From assembly GCA_016874875.1 (NCBI GenBank), contig VGTA01000082.1:1-9317 (forward strand): a stretch of 9,317 nt of DNA. The letters are read 5' to 3'. The DNA comes from Deltaproteobacteria bacterium. GTDB taxonomy: Bacteria > Myxococcota_A > Bradymonadia > UBA7976 > VGTA01. The translations under genes and the position numbers were made by a program. Positions 6,429 to 9,317 of the stretch are shown here, in pieces (position 1 is the stretch's first letter; each line of letters opens with the position of its first letter). The notes under the pieces are model-generated. The model did no database searches. It had not been told where the DNA came from and worked only from the letters and a program-made list of their open reading frames with translations.

Positions 6429-6433
6429 GAGGG
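6429..6433 (+). promoter_or_regulatory. Ribosome binding site supporting the TTG start of rel
   Basis: GAGGG ends nine bases before the TTG at 6443. No in-frame ATG lies near the conserved N-terminus, so this site helps choose the TTG. Confidence 0.55.
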
Positions 6434-6442
6434 TTCTGAGCC

Positions 6443-8635
6443 TTGATCACACTCCAAGAGATCCTCCGCGAGCTCCTCCAGCACCACCCCGACGCCGACC
6501 AGGACCTCGTGCGGCGCGCCTACGTGTTCGCGGCGCGCAGCCACCGGGGGCAGACGCGCAAGAGCGGCGAGCCCTACATCATGCACCCCCTCGAGGTGGC
6601 GCTGCTCGTGGCGCAGCTCAACCTCGACGCCCCCTCCGTGTGCGCCGGGCTGCTGCATGACACCGTGGAGGACACCGAGGCCACCCTCGACGACGTGCGC
6701 TACCAGTTCGGCGACGAGGTGGCGGGGCTGGTGGAGAGTCTCACCAAGCTCAACAAGATCGACTTCCAGAACCAAGAGGAGGCGCAGGCGGCCAACTTCC
6801 GCAAGATGCTCATCGCCATGAGCCGCGACCTGCGCGTGATTCTGATCAAGCTCTCCGACCGCCTCCACAACATGCGCACCCTCGGCAACCTCTCCCTCGA
6901 GAAGCGCCAGCGCATCTCGCGCGAGACCATGGACATCTACGCCCCCCTCGCCAGCCGCCTCGGGCTCTACGGGCTCAAGGTGGAGATGGAGGACCTCTGC
7001 TTTAAGCACCTGCACCCCGATGAGTACACGGGCGTGGCGCAGATGATCCAGCAGACGCGCGCCGAGCGCCACGACTACGTGGAGCGCGTCACCGAGCAGC
7101 TCCACGAGCGCCTCCACGAGAGCGCGCCGAGCGCTGAGGTGAGCGGGCGCCCCAAGCACCTGTGGTCGATCTGGCAGAAGATCAAGCGCTCGGGGCAGTC
7201 CCTCGACGCCGGCTTCGACTCCCTCTACGACATCCTCGCCTTCCGCATCATCGTCGACCGCCCCTCCGCCTGCTATGAGGCGCTCGGGCTGATCCACAGC
7301 CTGTGGAAGCCGATTCCGGGGCGCTTTAAGGACTACATCGCGCTGCCCAAGCAGAACGGCTACCAGTCGCTCCACACCGCCGTCTTTGGGCCGGGGAGCG
7401 AGCGCATCGAGGTGCAGATCCGCACCCGCGAGATGCACCGCGCCGCGGAGCTGGGGGTGGCCGCCCACTGGATCTATAAGGAGCAGGGGCAGCAGAGCAA
7501 GCGCCGCAAGCAGCCCATGAGCCCCGACGAGACGTTCGTGTGGCTGCGCCAGCTCCTTGAGTGGCAGCGCGACCTCAAGGACCCCAGCGACTTTATGCAG
7601 GCGGTGCGCGTGGACCTCTTTGACGAGGAGGTGTACGTGTTCACGCCGGGGGGCGAGGTGAAGCCGCTGCCGCGCGGCGCCACGCCCATCGACCTCGCCT
7701 ACGAGATTCACACCGACCTCGGCAACGAGTGCACGGGGGCGCGGGTGAACGGCAAGATGGTGAGCCTGCGCTATGAGCTGCAGAACGGCGACGTGGTGGA
7801 GATCGTGCGCACGCGCGGCAGCCAGCCCAAGCTCGACTGGCTCAAGTTCGTCAAGACGGGGCGCGCCACCACCAAGATCCGCGCCTTCCACCGCGCCAAG
7901 GCCAACGACCAGAGCTTTGAGGTGGGGCAGGAGCTGCTCGACCGCGAGCTCCGCCGCCTGCAGACCTCCCTCAGCCGCTTCCGCAAGGACGGGCTGATGG
8001 AGCAGCTCGCGCAGCGCCGCCGCGTGCACTCCGAGCGCGAGCTGCTGATCGACATCGGCTACGGCAAGCTCGACGCCCGGCGCGTGCTCGCGCCCATGTT
8101 CCCCGAGGCCCTAGAGCTCACCGGCGACGCGCCGCCCGCCGTGGAGCTCTTTGACGCCGGCCCGCCCTCGGGGGAGCAGCCGGCGCGCCAGGGGCGCGAC
8201 GCGATCATGGTGGACGGGGAGGACGGCATCGCCGTGCACTACCCCAACTGCTGCTCGCCGGTGAGCGGCGACGACATCGTGGGGTTCGTGACGCTGGGGC
8301 GCGGCGTGACGATTCACCGCGCCGACTGCCCCAACCGCTTTGACTACGACCCCGCCTGCCGCGTGCCGGTGGGCTGGAACAAGGCCAAGAGCCCCGCGCG
8401 CCCCGTGGACCTCCGCATCTACAGCGACGACACCACGGGGCTCCTCGCGAGCATGAGCCAGGTGTTCCACGCCGCGGGGGTCAACATCAGCGCCGTCAAC
8501 TGCCAGACCTCCGACGACAAGCGCGCGGTCAACGACTTCACCATCCTGGTGCAGGACCTCGCGCAGCTCACGCACGTGATCAAGCAGATCAAGCAGATTA
8601 AGGGGATCAAGGAAGTTGAGCGACTCACTCGATAG
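6443..8635 (+). CDS. rel: Bifunctional (p)ppGpp synthetase/hydrolase, RelA/SpoT family
   Basis: The 730-residue product is typical in length for long RSH proteins, which make and degrade the alarmone (p)ppGpp in the stringent response. Domains in order: HD hydrolase (about 20-170) with H48, H72-D73 and LSDRLHN (137-143); synthetase (about 235-345) with YDILAFRI, GRFKDYIALPK (293-303), QNGYQSLHT (304-312) and VQIRT; TGS (about 395-455); a zinc-finger-like segment with C603-C604, H625 and C629; and a C-terminal ACT domain (about 655-727). The intact HD residues and the RFKD (RXKD) motif, rather than the RelA EXDD, indicate both activities. The start is TTG: residues ITLQEILRELLQHHPDAD match the usual family N-terminus, and GAGGG lies nine bases upstream. 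The fni gene overlaps its end by 20 bases. Confidence 0.96.
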   Translation: MITLQEILRELLQHHPDADQDLVRRAYVFAARSHRGQTRKSGEPYIMHPLEVALLVAQLNLDAPSVCAGLLHDTVEDTEATLDDVRYQFGDEVAGLVESLTKLNKIDFQNQEEAQAANFRKMLIAMSRDLRVILIKLSDRLHNMRTLGNLSLEKRQRISRETMDIYAPLASRLGLYGLKVEMEDLCFKHLHPDEYTGVAQMIQQTRAERHDYVERVTEQLHERLHESAPSAEVSGRPKHLWSIWQKIKRSGQSLDAGFDSLYDILAFRIIVDRPSACYEALGLIHSLWKPIPGRFKDYIALPKQNGYQSLHTAVFGPGSERIEVQIRTREMHRAAELGVAAHWIYKEQGQQSKRRKQPMSPDETFVWLRQLLEWQRDLKDPSDFMQAVRVDLFDEEVYVFTPGGEVKPLPRGATPIDLAYEIHTDLGNECTGARVNGKMVSLRYELQNGDVVEIVRTRGSQPKLDWLKFVKTGRATTKIRAFHRAKANDQSFEVGQELLDRELRRLQTSLSRFRKDGLMEQLAQRRRVHSERELLIDIGYGKLDARRVLAPMFPEALELTGDAPPAVELFDAGPPSGEQPARQGRDAIMVDGEDGIAVHYPNCCSPVSGDDIVGFVTLGRGVTIHRADCPNRFDYDPACRVPVGWNKAKSPARPVDLRIYSDDTTGLLASMSQVFHAAGVNISAVNCQTSDDKRAVNDFTILVQDLAQLTHVIKQIKQIKGIKEVERLTR

Positions 8636-9317
8636 CCTTCACGGGGCCAACGCCGACGGCGCCGACATCCACCAGCGCAAGCGCGACCACATCGCCCTGT
8701 GCCACACGGGCCCCGTGGGGCTCGAGGGGGACGCGGGGCTGTGGGGGGAGGTGGAGCTGGTGCACGACGCGCTCCCCGAGCTCGCGCTCTCGGAGGTGGA
8801 CCTGCGCGCCTCGCTGTTCGGCAAGCCCCTCGCCGCCCCGCTCCTCGTCACGGGCATGACGGGGGGGCCGGAGGAGGCGGGGGAGATCAACCGGGCGGTG
8901 GCGCGGCTGTGCGAGCGCCTCGGGCTGGCCTTTGGGGTGGGGAGCCAGCGCGTGGTCACGCGCGACCCCAAGAGCCTGAGCACCTTCCAGGTGCGCCGCG
9001 AGGCCCCCACGGCGGTGCTCTTGGCCAACATCGGCGTCAACCAGCTCCGCGACCTCGGGGCGCGGCGGACGCTCGAGCTGGTGGAGGCGATCGAGGCGGA
9101 CGGGCTGGCGGTGCACCTGAACCCGGCGATGGAGCTGGCGCAGGCCGACCGCGACGCCGACCGCGACTTCCGCGGCGGCTACGAGGCGCTCGCGGAGGTG
9201 ACGGCGGCGCTGGGGGGGCGGGTGATGGTGAAGGAGTGCGGCTGCGGGCTGTCGCCGCGCGTGGTGGAGCGCCTCTACGCGCCGCCGTCGGCGGGGGGGG
9301 CGGGGGTGCGCGCCATT
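8616..9317 (+). CDS. fni: Type 2 isopentenyl-diphosphate delta-isomerase, 3' end outside window
   Basis: This is the first 234 codons of an FMN- and NAD(P)H-dependent isomerase that interconverts isopentenyl and dimethylallyl diphosphate. Family motifs in order: RKRDH (21-25), FGKPLAAPLLVTGMTGG (68-84, FMN/phosphate region), FGVGSQR (106-112), LANIG (136-140), HLNP (167-170), DRDFRGG (182-188) and VKECGCG (205-211). At the position of the usual catalytic Gln (NxxQE) the sequence has NPAME, so Met172 replaces Gln while the neighbouring metal-binding Glu173 is kept. The best start is TTG at 8616, inside the end of rel, with AGGGG ten bases upstream; the next in-frame ATG falls inside the conserved TGMTGG motif. 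The gene is probably co-transcribed and translationally coupled with rel. Type 2 isomerase is usual in Myxococcota, which use the mevalonate pathway. Confidence 0.93.
   Translation, partial: MSDSLDSLHGANADGADIHQRKRDHIALCHTGPVGLEGDAGLWGEVELVHDALPELALSEVDLRASLFGKPLAAPLLVTGMTGGPEEAGEINRAVARLCERLGLAFGVGSQRVVTRDPKSLSTFQVRREAPTAVLLANIGVNQLRDLGARRTLELVEAIEADGLAVHLNPAMELAQADRDADRDFRGGYEALAEVTAALGGRVMVKECGCGLSPRVVERLYAPPSAGGAGVRAI

Larger units (their letters stand above)
6170..6442. other. Divergent control region between rdgC-like operon and rel
   Basis: This 273-base gap holds a promoter for each direction, the ribosome sites of both flanking genes, a direct repeat at 6347-6378 and a C-rich plus-strand tract at about 6261-6315. 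No small gene or RNA was recognised. Confidence 0.7.

Noticed and set aside
6257..8029. Long 590-codon ORF opposite rel
   Set aside because: It lies antisense to a gene with complete family motifs; its His/Leu/Val-rich translation is the usual shadow of GC-rich coding DNA.

Overview
The window is very GC-rich DNA with a strong G/C third-position bias. It holds seven protein genes: five on the minus strand (1-6169) and two on the plus strand (6443-9317), diverging from a shared control region at 6170-6442. The gene types suggest a Gram-negative bacterium of the Myxococcota or former Deltaproteobacteria, possibly a Bradymonadales-like lineage. They include a lipoprotein with a thrombospondin type 3 calcium repeat, a secreted collagen-like protein with the 'YQG...FRLYN' head domain, a type 2 isopentenyl-diphosphate isomerase and an RdgC-like pair. 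The taxonomic guess is inference and the class-level part is weak. I see no tRNA, rRNA, CRISPR or insertion sequence.

Left part, minus strand, read right to left. A probable lipoprotein gene (1391-2218) lies 52 bases upstream of the 5' part of a secreted collagen-like gene (1-1338, running off the left edge). The Gly-X-Y region of that second gene makes up about the first 520 bases of the window and is built from DNA repeats of 9, 27 and 81 bases. The two genes look like a surface or appendage pair. A short AT-rich stretch (2219-2333) separates them from the next unit and carries a terminator and a probable promoter.

Middle part, minus strand. Three closely packed genes, transcribed from a promoter near 6220-6248, probably form one operon. 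The first two (5519-6169 and 4986-5519) look like the N- and C-terminal halves of an RdgC-type recombination-associated protein, split into two ORFs with a TGATG stop/start overlap. The third (2334-4976) is a fused GDP-mannose enzyme: a mannose-1-phosphate guanylyltransferase joined to a phosphomannomutase/phosphoglucomutase by an Ala-Ala-Pro linker encoded by a 9-base tandem repeat.

Right part, plus strand. A bifunctional RelA/SpoT-type (p)ppGpp synthetase/hydrolase (6443-8635) overlaps by 20 bases the start of a type 2 isopentenyl-diphosphate isomerase gene (8616 to the window end). Both are best read as starting with TTG. A candidate sigma-70-type promoter and a 15-base direct repeat sit just upstream. 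The isomerase has Met where the family normally has a catalytic Gln. The observations most worth following up are the two-gene RdgC, the GDP-mannose fusion in the same operon, the Cys-containing breaks in the collagen repeat, and that isomerase substitution.
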